Assembly (NCBI GenBank): GCA_051155755.1
Contig: DAXETY010000076.1
Coordinates: forward strand, 1 to 52,739
From: DAXETY01 sp051155755
GTDB taxonomy: Bacteria; Desulfobacterota; Desulfobacteria; Desulfobacterales; SG8-13
Reading direction: 5' to 3'
Length of the DNA: 52,739 bases
Below the pieces are notes generated by a model that worked only from the letters and a program-made list of their open reading frames with translations, searched no databases and was not told where the DNA came from. The position numbers were made by a program, and so were the translations under genes. This document shows positions 25,827-34,351 of the stretch, piece after piece; position 1 is the first letter of the stretch, and each line of letters starts with the position of its first letter.

Positions 25827-26540
25827 TCATGAAAGCTTCCGACTCGATGTTAACCTTTCGACCAGCCAATGCGACGCTTCCCTCAGAAACCGTTGCTGAT
25901 GTTTCGGATTCTCCATGCGGTGTCCGCCGTTTTTCAGACGGATGAGTTTTTTGGGCGCATGGGCGCTTTGGTATAGTTCTTCGGCGTTGGCAAACGGCAC
26001 CACCTCATCCGCATCCCCATGGAAGATCATCAGATTTCGAAGTCCGTCCACCCGGTCGGAAATGTCAAAATTCGCTGCGTTTGCGGGCAGAATCCCCATC
26101 GAGGCTTCTTCCGGCAACCGCAAAGTCCGGCCGCGCAGCGGCGCAGCTACGACCACCAGGGCCTCGATGCCTTCAGAGCGGGCCAGACTCAGGCACACGG
26201 CGCCTCCCATGCTGCTGCCGAAAAGACCGACGGAATCGCCCGTATCCCTGCGGCGGCGAATGAAGGCAATCGCACGCTGCAGGTCCCGCGTGCGTGCCTG
26301 CAGGGAAGTAACCTCCGGGAAATATCCCTGGCTGCGGCCGCACCCGCGATGATCGAATCTCAGAAACCCCACTCCCAGCGCGGCACAGTTTTCGGCCAGC
26401 TGACGCTGTTTCGGCGATTCACTGCTGCTCAGCAGGCCGTGCGAGCCGATGACAACCGGGGGACAGCCGGCCGCCGGCAGATGCAGGATGCCATGAAGTC
26501 GGTAACCATCGCAGTTGAAAACAATGTTCCTGGTATGCAC
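25827..26540 (-). CDS. Alpha/beta hydrolase
   Basis: A 237-residue alpha/beta hydrolase of the serine aminopeptidase/dienelactone type. The nucleophile elbow is FGSSMGG (Ser), the oxyanion region has GSHGLLSS, the acid is likely Asp in HGDADEVVP and the His is NGGHRM. RFDHRGCGRS is the usual motif after strand 4. No signal peptide, so it acts in the cytoplasm. It starts at a GTG with a weak ribosome site and ends 42 bases before the SPFH gene on the same strand. It may be part of the SPFH-protease operon, but its substrate cannot be told; such hydrolases range from peptidases to esterases. Confidence 0.82.
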   Translation of the reverse strand: MHTRNIVFNCDGYRLHGILHLPAAGCPPVVIGSHGLLSSSESPKQRQLAENCAALGVGFLRFDHRGCGRSQGYFPEVTSLQARTRDLQRAIAFIRRRRDTGDSVGLFGSSMGGAVCLSLARSEGIEALVVVAAPLRGRTLRLPEEASMGILPANAANFDISDRVDGLRNLMIFHGDADEVVPFANAEELYQSAHAPKKLIRLKNGGHRMENPKHQQRFLREASHWLVERLTSSRKLS

Positions 26541-26766
26541 CGCTCGTTCCCGTCAATTCGTTTCGTCGTTTCGAAACGGCTCCGGGGTGGGTGAACGTCT
26601 TCCGGAATTCATGGAGGCTGCCTGCGCGGCGTGGGTGGAATCCAATGTTGTTGCAGGTGCACGCATTTGGTTGCTTCGATGAGAGACGAGATCCGCAGCC
26701 TTCCAAACATTTGTTATTCAATCACAATTTCGTCTCAATTTCAAATAATTGATAGGAATAATAAGC

Positions 26767-28215
26767 ATGTTTCCAAAATTGTCACTTTTCTATCGGCCTT
26801 GGATGCCGTATATAGTTTGCATGCACTGGAAAAAAGGTCAAATTCTGGATGTGGAGATCTCCGATCTGGCATTCGGCGGCCGGGGGGTCGCCAAACCCGA
26901 CGGCGTCGTGATTTTTGTGGACCAGGCCGCCCCTTTGGATCGCATGAAGGTGCGGATTACCCGCAAACGCAAAAATTACCTTGAAGCGCGACCGGTGGAG
27001 CTGCTTGAGCCCTCGCCGTTTCGGACCGAGCCGCCGTGCCCTTACAGTGGAACCTGCGGCGGCTGCAAGTGCCAGTTTCTGCAATACGACCGTCAACTGG
27101 AATACAAACGGCGCCAGGTTGCGGATGCCCTGGAACGCATCGGCCAGGTTACCGAGGCCGCGGTTCATCCGACGATCGCGTCTCCGGCAGTCTTTCACTA
27201 TCGCAACAAGATGGAGTTCACCTGCTCCGACCGTCGCTGGCTGATGACCGAGGAGCTGGGGCGTCCGGAGATCGACATCGGTTTTGCCCTGGGTTTGCAT
27301 GTTCCCGGGACCTTCGACAAGGTGCTCGACATCCAGACCTGTCTGATTCAACCGGCTTTCGGCAACGAATTGCTGGCAAAGGTGCGACAATACATCCGGG
27401 ATTCCGGGCTTCCGGCCTATGGACTGCGAAGCCATCAGGGTTTTTGGCGCTTTGTCGTGCTGCGTCACTCCCGGGCCTGGGACCAGTGGATGGTCAACGT
27501 CGTTACGGCCGCCGAGCAGCCGGCACAAGTTCGCCCGCTGGCCGAACGTTTGGCCGGTGAATACCCGGACGTGGTTTCGATTGTGAACAACATCACCGCC
27601 CGCAAGGCCGGCGTCGCCGTCGGCGAAAGAGAAGTGCAACTGTTCGGTACCGCCCGGATCCGGGACCGAATCGGCCCTTACGAGTTCGAAATTTCGGCCA
27701 ATTCGTTTTTTCAGACCAATACCGCCGCCGCCGAACGCCTGTATGATATCGTGTGCGATTATGCCCGCCTATGCGGCCGGGAACGGGTCGTGGATCTATA
27801 CTGCGGAACCGGCACCATCTCGATTTGGCTTTCGACCCAGGCCGCAGAAGTCGTCGGTCTGGAACTGTCCGAAAGTGCAGTCGCCGATGCCCGTGAAAAC
27901 TGTCGGCGCAACCGCATCGACAACTGCCGCTTCATCGAAGGCGACATCCTCCATACACTTGCCGATATCGAGACCCCACCGGACGTAATGGTCATCGATC
28001 CACCCAGGGCCGGCATGCACAAGCATGTCGTGCGGCAGCTCATGGACATGGGACCGCCGCGCATTGTCTACGTATCCTGCAATCCCGCCACCCTGGCCCG
28101 GGACCTGCTATCGATGAAGGAGCATTATCGGGTTCTGGAGGTTCAGCCGGTGGACATGTTTCCGCACACCTTCCACATCGAGGCGGTGGCGCGGTTGGAG
28201 CGGAGGGCAGGGTGA
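26767..28215 (+). CDS. rlmD: 23S rRNA (uracil-1939-C5)-methyltransferase RlmD-like
   Basis: A 482-residue (or 464 if starting at 26821) TrmA/RlmD-family enzyme. A TRAM RNA-binding domain comes first (ILDVEISDLAFGGRGVAK), then an Fe-S cluster site C-x5-C-x2-C (CPYSGTCGGC) with a later Cys in LDIQTC, the SAM domain VVDLYCGTGTIS and the catalytic loop VSCNPATLARD with the nucleophilic Cys. NSFFQTN is the family's NxFxQxN box. The start at 26767 has AGGAA at eight bases; the ATG at 26821 gives an N terminus closer to other RlmD proteins. The family also includes RlmC and TrmA-like paralogues; the Fe-S cluster points to RlmD. Followed after 27 bases by a DUF3786-like gene. Confidence 0.88.
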   Translation: MFPKLSLFYRPWMPYIVCMHWKKGQILDVEISDLAFGGRGVAKPDGVVIFVDQAAPLDRMKVRITRKRKNYLEARPVELLEPSPFRTEPPCPYSGTCGGCKCQFLQYDRQLEYKRRQVADALERIGQVTEAAVHPTIASPAVFHYRNKMEFTCSDRRWLMTEELGRPEIDIGFALGLHVPGTFDKVLDIQTCLIQPAFGNELLAKVRQYIRDSGLPAYGLRSHQGFWRFVVLRHSRAWDQWMVNVVTAAEQPAQVRPLAERLAGEYPDVVSIVNNITARKAGVAVGEREVQLFGTARIRDRIGPYEFEISANSFFQTNTAAAERLYDIVCDYARLCGRERVVDLYCGTGTISIWLSTQAAEVVGLELSESAVADARENCRRNRIDNCRFIEGDILHTLADIETPPDVMVIDPPRAGMHKHVVRQLMDMGPPRIVYVSCNPATLARDLLSMKEHYRVLEVQPVDMFPHTFHIEAVARLERRAG

Positions 28216-28242
28216 AACCCATGCAAACAGCCGGAGAGAATC

Positions 28243-29154
28243 ATGGCCACCGGTGCCTGCGGAATCAACTGTGATGTTTGTCTACTGAAAGTCGCCGGAA
28301 TATGTTCCACCTGTGGTGCGGGTGGAAGCCCCGAGGCCCTGGCCAAGATGGAAGCCCAGGTTCGGATGCTGGGCGAGCAGTGTCCGATCCTGGCCTGCGC
28401 CCATTTCACCGGCATTCAATACTGCCCCCGGGACTGCAACGATTTTCCGTGCGAGATTTTTCAGAAAGGACCGTACCCGTTCAGCGAAGGATTTCTGCAA
28501 ATGCAAACCGGCCGCCGCCGCCAGCGCCCGCCTGCCAGGACGCCGGCCGGTGCGGTACTCCAGGTGCCGCCGGAATACTGGCAGCAGCTGCGGGAAAAAG
28601 ATTCGCAGGTGCTGTCTTCGATTGCCGAATTCCAACAAAGTGGGGACGGAGAATGGATACTGCCGGTCCTGGGCCGGCCGATCCGGATCAATTCAATCGA
28701 GGAGCGGCTGTACCGCATGGTCGAAAAGCGCCGCGAGGTGATCGAATACCCCCTGCTGGAACTGGTGATTCTGGTGTATCTGCTCAACGTCAAAGACCTG
28801 CCGCCGGCCGAAGAATTGATCGGTGTCAACGACCTGAAAGACGCGCATTTCTTTCAAGGTCCCCACGATTTGAAAACCGAACCGCTACTGGAAAAATACG
28901 GCGGCAATCCGGCCGGGTTCCGCAAGGCCGCCGAGCAGCTGAGCGGGGCGCCGCTGGCGCTGGCCGACCTGGCCTATGCGCTGTATCCCCTGCCGAAGAT
29001 ACCGTTGTATTTTCTGCTATGGGAAGGCGACGAGGACTTTTCGCCGAACCTGTCGGTGCTGTTCGACCGTACCATCGAGGCCCATCTGACCGCCGATGCG
29101 ATCTGGGGGGTGGTGAACTACACATGCAACGAACTCCTCTTATGCGTTTCATGA
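28243..29154 (+). CDS. Cysteine-rich DUF3786-domain protein, C terminus altered by a repeat insertion
   Basis: A 303-residue protein. The N-terminal 90 residues hold many cysteines (CGINCDVCLLK, ICSTCGAG, CPILAC, CPRDCNDFPC), likely binding zinc or Fe-S; the C-terminal 200 residues match the pattern of DUF3786 (IEERLYRMVEKRREVIEYPLLELVILVYLL, then YPLPKIPLYFLLWEGDEDFSPNLSVLFD). The family is common in anaerobes and has no firm function. GGAGAG precedes the ATG. The last five residues and the stop codon come from the end of a 137-base inverted-repeat element that starts at 29139, so the original end has been replaced. It follows rlmD by 27 bases. Confidence 0.78.
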   Translation: MATGACGINCDVCLLKVAGICSTCGAGGSPEALAKMEAQVRMLGEQCPILACAHFTGIQYCPRDCNDFPCEIFQKGPYPFSEGFLQMQTGRRRQRPPARTPAGAVLQVPPEYWQQLREKDSQVLSSIAEFQQSGDGEWILPVLGRPIRINSIEERLYRMVEKRREVIEYPLLELVILVYLLNVKDLPPAEELIGVNDLKDAHFFQGPHDLKTEPLLEKYGGNPAGFRKAAEQLSGAPLALADLAYALYPLPKIPLYFLLWEGDEDFSPNLSVLFDRTIEAHLTADAIWGVVNYTCNELLLCVS

Positions 29155-29275
29155 AATTGTCCATCGAAAATTTAAAAAAAACAATTTCTTATAGTTTCGC
29201 AGGTTCGATATAAGAGATTATTTCCAAAAACTCTAAATAAAAAAAATCGATGGGCAATTTCATGAAACGCATAAG
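29139..29275. mobile_element. 137-base MITE-like element with 29-base terminal inverted repeats
   Basis: The arm at 29139-29167 (begins CTTATGCGTTTCATGAAA) is inverted at 29247-29275 with one mismatch in 29. Each arm contains the palindrome TTTCATGAAA. The 79 bases between are A/T-rich and have no gene. A 2-base CT may flank both ends. The left end lies within the DUF3786-like gene and supplies its stop codon. Confidence 0.8.
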
Positions 29276-29311
29276 CTGAATGTGGGTGCCCGTTCATAAA
29301 AGGCATCTTTC

Positions 29312-29403
29312 GGTCCTGGCCGGCGTTTTCGGCTTTTCGGAATCCTCGACGTAGTTCATACTACGTTTCCGGTTCCAAAAGGCCTGCGGCCTTGGCCAGA
29401 ACC
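29312..29403. repeat. Long imperfect palindrome (REP-like)
   Basis: A 92-base imperfect palindrome centred on 29357/29358. Outer arms GGTCCTGGCC/GGCCAGAACC and the apex hairpin CGTAGTTCATACTACG are the best paired parts. It sits 37 bases past the previous element in a 380-base gene-free gap; the gap's remainder to the permease start shows nothing else. Confidence 0.65.
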
Positions 29404-29536
29404 AATGGGAATTTTTACGACTTCATCACTACCTGGCGAAAATGTACTTTAAATGGCATGGGGTAAGGAACGATTTTCCTTGTTAAAGGCTGACGGGGAA
29501 ACATGCCAATGAAACCATTCAGTGGCAGGCAACGGC

Positions 29537-30406
29537 ATGCTCTGGCTGATTCTCTCGCTGGCCACGGCCCTGGCGGTGGCCACCCAGGATGCCTGGGTGA
29601 AAAAGTTTTTTTCCCACCGCAGTCATTACGACATGGTGGGCTATCCGGCATTTTACAGCCTGCCGCTGTTTTTGTTGGCCGTCTTGTTGACGCCCCGGCC
29701 GCCGCTGGATGCGGCCTATCTCGTTTCTCTCATCGCCAGCATTCCGCTGAACGGCATTAGTTTCATTATTTACATGCGGGCCATACAAATTTCGCCGCTG
29801 TCGCTGACCCTGCCGTATCTGGCTTTCACGCCGGTGTTTATGATCGTCACCGGAGCACTGGTGCTCGATGAATTGCCGAGTCTGTGGGGCGTTGCCGGTA
29901 TTTTTACAACCTGTATCGGCAGCTATGTCCTCAACCTGGAACCGGAACGCCGCAGATTGCTGGATCCGTTTCGCGCCGTGTTTCGTGAAACCGGTTCCTG
30001 GTTGATGCTGCTGGTGGCCTTTTTGTTCAGCCTGGCAGCCGTGGTCGGAAAAAAAGGGATTCTGCATTCGTCTCCGTTGTTTTTCACCGTCACGTTTTTT
30101 ACCCTCCTCAACGTTATGTTCCTGGTGCTGCTTTCCGCGGCGGGTCGAATTCGCCTGGGTCGGTACCTGGAAGAACCGCTGAAAGGCGGTGTGGCCGGAA
30201 TATTGTTGTTTTTACATGCTTTTTTTCATGGCTATGCGATCGCCCTTACCAAAGCGGCCTACATGATTTCCATCAAGCGCTTCAGCATTCTGTTCGGCGT
30301 GCTCTATGGCGGATGGCTTTTTCGGGAAAAAAATATCGGAATCCGTCTGTTCGGGGCGGCCCTGATGCTCAGCGGGGCGGTGATCATTGTTTTGAAAGGA
30401 ACCTGA
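29537..30406 (+). CDS. DMT-superfamily (EamA) membrane permease
   Basis: A 289-residue integral membrane protein with about ten hydrophobic spans in two EamA halves. Characteristic parts are the N-terminal LATALAVATQDAWVKKF, the mid-protein YLAFTPVFMIVTGALVLDE and the C-terminal FSILFGVLYGGWLFREKNIGIRLFGAALMLSGAVII. DMT permeases export or import small metabolites, amino acids or sugars; the substrate is unknown. The ATG at 29537 is preferred over a GTG at 29522; ribosome sites are weak for both. It stands alone, with repeats upstream and the feo operon 220 bases downstream. Confidence 0.85.
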   Translation: MLWLILSLATALAVATQDAWVKKFFSHRSHYDMVGYPAFYSLPLFLLAVLLTPRPPLDAAYLVSLIASIPLNGISFIIYMRAIQISPLSLTLPYLAFTPVFMIVTGALVLDELPSLWGVAGIFTTCIGSYVLNLEPERRRLLDPFRAVFRETGSWLMLLVAFLFSLAAVVGKKGILHSSPLFFTVTFFTLLNVMFLVLLSAAGRIRLGRYLEEPLKGGVAGILLFLHAFFHGYAIALTKAAYMISIKRFSILFGVLYGGWLFREKNIGIRLFGAALMLSGAVIIVLKGT

Positions 30407-30506
30407 CGGTCGCTGTCTCCATCCCATGAAGAGTGAGCCCTTTGGCCCGTCCGGTGAACCCGTGGCCTTCATTCGGGGACCGGCGGATTGTCGGTGGATT
30501 CGGATA

Positions 30507-30535
30507 TTGACAACCCAGCCGGATACCGCTACATT
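30507..30535 (+). promoter_or_regulatory. Strong sigma-70-type promoter of feoAB
   Basis: TTGACA at 30507-30512, a 17-base spacer and TACATT at 30530-30535. Transcription would start near 30542, leaving a leader of about 90 bases before feoA. I see no clear Fur box overlapping it. Confidence 0.7.
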
Positions 30536-30629
30536 CCTACGCTTTTGCCGGTGTCGGAATTATTGGATTTTCGGAGGCCCCTGATTCCGGAACGATACCG
30601 GCGATTTTGAAAAAACGAGGGCTTCTGGC

Positions 30630-30857
30630 ATGCGGCTGAGCGATCTCAGACAAGGTCAAACCGCCACGATCGAGCGGATCGGTGGATATGGTGCCCTTCG
30701 CCGACGGATTCTGGAAATGGGCATCGTAAAAGGTACCGAGGTTTACGTCGAAAAATACGCCCCGCTCAAAGACCCGCTGGAGCTGATCGTCAAGGGCTAC
30801 CACGTATCGCTGCGTGTCAATGAAGCCGCCCGTATCGAAGTTGTCAACGTCCGATAG
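30630..30857 (+). CDS. feoA: Ferrous iron transport protein FeoA
   Basis: A 75-residue SH3-like FeoA protein, with the family pattern MRLSDLRQGQTATIERI, RRRILEMGIVKGTEV and a C-terminal KGYHVSLRVNEAARIEV. FeoA is a cytoplasmic partner that regulates the FeoB transporter. It lies 75 bases before feoB and shares its promoter at 30507. No separate FeoC is present. Confidence 0.92.
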   Translation: MRLSDLRQGQTATIERIGGYGALRRRILEMGIVKGTEVYVEKYAPLKDPLELIVKGYHVSLRVNEAARIEVVNVR

Positions 30858-30932
30858 GGCCCATCCACGAAGAGGTGATGGACAACAGATCGCGGACCGA
30901 ATGCATGGCTTCATAAGACAGGATTAAATCCC

Positions 30933-33080
30933 ATGGCGTCTGAGCGCTTGACGATCGCGCTGGCCGGAAATCCCAATTCCGGTAAAACCACCATTTTCAA
31001 CCGCATGACCGGCACCCGCCAAAAGGTCGGCAATTGGCCCGGCGTGACCGTGGAAAAAAAAGAGGGAACGATTCACCGCTTCGGCCGCGAGCTGAAGATT
31101 ATCGATCTTCCCGGCACCTACTCCCTGACGCCGTTTTCCATCGAAGAAATCGTCGCCCGCAATTTTATCCTGGACGAATCGCCCGACGTGGTGATCGACA
31201 TCATCGACGCTTCCAACCTGGAGCGCAGTCTCTATCTGGCCACCCAGCTGCGGGAACTCGATTGCCGGCTGGTGTACGCACTGAACATGGCCGATCTGGC
31301 CCGGGCCCGCGGCAGCAAAATCGACGCGGACAAGCTGGCCGAGCTGCTGGACGTGCCCGTGGTGTTTACCGTCGGCAATAAGGGCGAGGGCATCGAGATC
31401 TTGTTGGAAACTGCCGTGGCGCTGGCTCGCAGCGAGATGCCCGATCGCTCGCGCCGGCGGGTCAAGTACAGCCAGGACATCGAAACCGCCATCGCTAAAT
31501 TGCGGCGAGCGATCGAATCGGACATCGGAGCGGTCATTCCTCAAAACCCGCGCTGGATCGCCGTCAAGCTGCTCGAAGACGACAAAATTATCCGGGAACG
31601 ATTGCTTCAAACAGCCGGCGGCACCGGAGCCGCCATACTGAAGCAGACCGAAGCGCTGCGTGATCACCTGCGGGATCGCTTCGACGACGATCCGGAAATC
31701 GTGTTGACCGACGAGCGCTACGGGTTCATTGCCGGGGTCGTCAAAGAGGTGCTCACCACCACACGACAGCGCATCGACCTGTCCCGCACCATCGATCTGG
31801 TGCTGACCCACCGGTTTTTCGGATTTCCGATATTCATCTTTTTCATCTGGGCCATGTTCGAGTTGACCTTTACCCTGGGCGAATACCCGATGCGGGCGAT
31901 CGACGCGTCTGTGGGGTGGATATCCGGTGCCCTGGCCGCCGGTCTTCCGCCCGGGATATTCAAGGAGCTGCTGCTGGAAGGCGTCGTGGCCGGCGTGGGC
32001 AGCGTGGTGGTGTTTTTGCCGAACATCCTGATCTTGTTTTTTTGCATCGCGCTGTTCGAAGACACCGGGTACATGGCCCGCTCGGCGTTTCTGATGGACA
32101 AGATCATGCACCTGATCGGTCTGCACGGCAAATCGTTCATCCCCATGTTGATGGGCTTCGGCTGCAATGTTCCCGCCATCATGGCCACCCGCACCCTGGA
32201 AAGCGAAAAAGACCGCATCCTGACGATTCTGATCACCCCCTTTATGTCCTGTTCCGCCAAATTGCCGGTATATGTGGTGCTGGCCGGCACCTTTTTCGGC
32301 AGGCATGCCGGCACGGTGATTTTTTGCGTATATCTGACCGGGATCGCACTCTCGATGATTTCCGGACGGATTTTTCGCTCCACGCTGCTGCGGGGCGCCG
32401 ATGCTCCGTTTGTCATGGAACTGCCACCCTATCGGGTTCCGATGCTAAAAAGTCTGCTCATTCACATGTGGGATCGCAGCAAGATTTTTCTGCGAAAAAT
32501 GGGCGGGGTGATTCTCATCGGATCGATTGTCATCTGGTCCCTGTCGGCGTTTCCCCGCGCCGCCAGCGGTCCGGGAGCCCACCACGAGAACTCCGCTGCC
32601 GTGATGGCGACAATACAAGATACGGCCCTGCCTGCGCAAACCGGCACCCCTGTCGAGCCGCTGCGCAGCCGCAAAGCGCAGCAACTGGAGCAATCCTTCA
32701 TGGGACGGATCGGAAAAGCCCTGGGCCCTGTGTTTGCGCCGCTGGGGATCGATTGGCGCGGCGGGGTCTCCCTGGTTTCCGGCTTTGTGGCCAAGGAGAT
32801 CGTGGTCAGCACCATGGGGGTGCTGTACGCCACTGAAGATGATGCGGAAGCCGAAGTGCTGCGACGGGCGTTGAAAGATTCGGACATGACCCGGCTTTCG
32901 GCCCTTTCCATGATGATATTCGTGCTGCTGTACCTGCCGTGCCTGGCCACAGTCGGTGCCATTCGGCGCGAAACCGGTTCGGTCAAGTGGATGATGTTCA
33001 GCATCGTTTACAGCACTTCGCTGGCGTGGTTGATGGCCTTTGCCGTCTATCAGGGCGGTAAGCTGCTCGGCTTCCAGTAA
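30933..33080 (+). CDS. feoB: Ferrous iron transporter FeoB
   Basis: A 715-residue protein. The N-terminal GTPase has G1 GNPNSGKTT, G3 DLPGTYSL and G4 NMAD, and is followed by the GDI-like spacer; the membrane part has the two Gate (nucleoside-recognition) segments with the metal-binding cysteines GFGCNVPAI and PFMSCSAKLPVY, ending in LPCLATVGAIRRETGS. It moves Fe(II) across the inner membrane. Common in anaerobes, where ferrous iron is the available form. Translation starts at ATG 30933 downstream of a GGATT-type site; length is close to the family norm. Confidence 0.96.
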   Translation: MASERLTIALAGNPNSGKTTIFNRMTGTRQKVGNWPGVTVEKKEGTIHRFGRELKIIDLPGTYSLTPFSIEEIVARNFILDESPDVVIDIIDASNLERSLYLATQLRELDCRLVYALNMADLARARGSKIDADKLAELLDVPVVFTVGNKGEGIEILLETAVALARSEMPDRSRRRVKYSQDIETAIAKLRRAIESDIGAVIPQNPRWIAVKLLEDDKIIRERLLQTAGGTGAAILKQTEALRDHLRDRFDDDPEIVLTDERYGFIAGVVKEVLTTTRQRIDLSRTIDLVLTHRFFGFPIFIFFIWAMFELTFTLGEYPMRAIDASVGWISGALAAGLPPGIFKELLLEGVVAGVGSVVVFLPNILILFFCIALFEDTGYMARSAFLMDKIMHLIGLHGKSFIPMLMGFGCNVPAIMATRTLESEKDRILTILITPFMSCSAKLPVYVVLAGTFFGRHAGTVIFCVYLTGIALSMISGRIFRSTLLRGADAPFVMELPPYRVPMLKSLLIHMWDRSKIFLRKMGGVILIGSIVIWSLSAFPRAASGPGAHHENSAAVMATIQDTALPAQTGTPVEPLRSRKAQQLEQSFMGRIGKALGPVFAPLGIDWRGGVSLVSGFVAKEIVVSTMGVLYATEDDAEAEVLRRALKDSDMTRLSALSMMIFVLLYLPCLATVGAIRRETGSVKWMMFSIVYSTSLAWLMAFAVYQGGKLLGFQ

Positions 33081-33392
33081 TCTTGGGAGGAATATCAATG
33101 CCATAGCTTGTTTGCGGTCGTTATCGTCATAATATATAACCTTGAATTTTCTATTATTCATGGTATTTTATTACTTTTTCTGCAGTTATTTACAAATGCG
33201 AACGATTCGAAATGTGATAATTGGGCTATGTTCGTTGGCCGTAATTGTGCTCCGTGGATTCGCCTGCTTCCCGCGGCGTAGCCTCTGCGAAGCTGGGCCC
33301 TTCGTTTCGCATACCGTATCCGTATCGGTCGGAGACCGGTTGCAGTCGACCGGACGAGCGTAAGTCTTCATAACCGGAAGGAACCAAGCAGG
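33081..33392. other. Spacer after feoB with an A/T-rich core
   Basis: 312 bases. The first 160 are markedly A/T-rich compared with flanking genes; the rest is a GC-rich stretch. A 73-residue hydrophobic frame at 33142-33363 has no ribosome site and I do not call it. No terminator with a T-tail is evident. Confidence 0.4.
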
Positions 33393-33713
33393 GTGAGCAT
33401 CGAGGAAAAAACGGTAGATGAAATTGTCCGACGGATCCTTTCCGTCACATCCCCGGATAAGATTATCCTATTCGGTTCGGCAGTCACAGGACAGATGACC
33501 CGCGACAGCGATATCGATTTGCTGGTCGTTGCGCCCGCTCCTGGCCACCGCCGCAAGGAAAGCAACCGTTTGCGCAAAATGCTCGGGGGACTCGGCTATC
33601 CTTTCGATGTCATCGTGATTTCGACCGAATGGTTCGATGAGAGCAAGGATGTCATCGGCGGCATTGCGTATCCAGCCCACAAGTACGGTAGGGTGATCTA
33701 TGAGGCCGCCTGA
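33393..33713 (+). CDS. MNT-type nucleotidyltransferase antitoxin (module 1)
   Basis: A 106-residue minimal nucleotidyltransferase. The family signature is ILFGSAVTGQMTRDSDIDLLVV, i.e. G-S-x10-13-S-D-x-D, with a third Asp likely in FDVIVIS. In HEPN/MNT pairs the MNT protein AMPylates or blocks the HEPN RNase and so acts as antitoxin. It begins at a GTG with GGAAGGAA 12 bases upstream and overlaps the downstream HEPN gene by 14 bases. A second, distinct HEPN/MNT pair lies 240 bases past the HEPN gene in opposite orientation. Confidence 0.88.
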   Translation: MSIEEKTVDEIVRRILSVTSPDKIILFGSAVTGQMTRDSDIDLLVVAPAPGHRRKESNRLRKMLGGLGYPFDVIVISTEWFDESKDVIGGIAYPAHKYGRVIYEAA

Positions 33714-34110
33714 AGAAGTTAAAAAGGTTCTTGTGGGCCAATGGCTGGCCAAAGCCGAGCAGGATATGAAAGCCGGTGAGGCGCTGCTGGCCTTAGATCC
33801 ACCCTATTTATACCCGGCCTGCTTTCACGCCCAGCAAGCCGCCCAGAAATACCTCAAAGCCCTGCTCACCTGGTATCAAATCGAGTTTCCTAAGACACAT
33901 GTCATCGAGTTGCTCCTTGAGCTTTTAAAGCGCGTGGACAGCCGAACGGCATCAGAACTTCAGGATGCCGGTGAACTCACCCCCTACGGGGTGGACATCC
34001 GCTATCCCGGTGATCAGCCGGAACCCGAACTGGAAGAGGCGTACGAGGCTGTTGATCTGGCCCGCAAGGTCAGGGCGGCTATACTGAGCCGTCTGAAAGG
34101 CATCCAATAA
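33700..34110 (+). CDS. HEPN-domain toxin candidate (module 1)
   Basis: A 136-residue all-helical HEPN protein of the PF05168 type. The central helix is YLYPACFHAQQAAQKYLKALLTWY, followed by KTHVIELLLELLKR; these are the conserved parts. I do not see a clear R-x4-6-H catalytic motif, so RNase activity is uncertain. The start codon lies within the 3' end of the MNT gene, so the pair is translationally coupled. Such pairs act as toxin-antitoxin systems in many bacteria and archaea. Confidence 0.85.
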   Translation: MRPPEEVKKVLVGQWLAKAEQDMKAGEALLALDPPYLYPACFHAQQAAQKYLKALLTWYQIEFPKTHVIELLLELLKRVDSRTASELQDAGELTPYGVDIRYPGDQPEPELEEAYEAVDLARKVRAAILSRLKGIQ

Positions 34111-34351
34111 ACACGAAAATGCCAGCCAAGAACAGGACAAGGGGCAAGAATTTGCCGAAGCAGGACGCCGCCGGCTGGGGGATTTGTCAGAATACAGGTG
34201 TGTTTTCGCTAATGGCCAGCAGGTATAAGCGTTGGCGAAAGTGCATGGGAATCGAATCAATGCATTTTTTCATAATCGATTGGAATTGATATAAAAATTA
34301 TGGCAATTGGTTCTTTTTTGGAAGTGTTGTGGAAGTCGTGACGACCTCGTC
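34111..34351. other. Spacer between convergent HEPN genes, holding the tRNA-Sec 3' copy
   Basis: 240 bases. The one notable item is the 24-base partial copy of tRNA-Sec at 34233-34256. The stretch to its right is A/T-rich; no gene. Confidence 0.5.
34233..34256 (-). repeat. Partial duplicate of the tRNA-Sec 3' end (putative attachment site)
   Basis: These 24 bases match 35741-35764, the 3' end of tRNA-Sec including CCA, discriminator, acceptor strand and T-loop, with one mismatch (23/24), in the same orientation. Insertion into the 3' end of a tRNA gene leaves exactly this arrangement: the tRNA stays whole and a 3' fragment is left at the far end of the inserted DNA. Confidence 0.75.

Noticed and set aside
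33142..33363. A 73-codon hydrophobic frame after feoB, possibly a FeoC-like or membrane protein
   Set aside because: No ribosome site, no FeoC features, and the hydrophobic part comes from an A/T-rich stretch.
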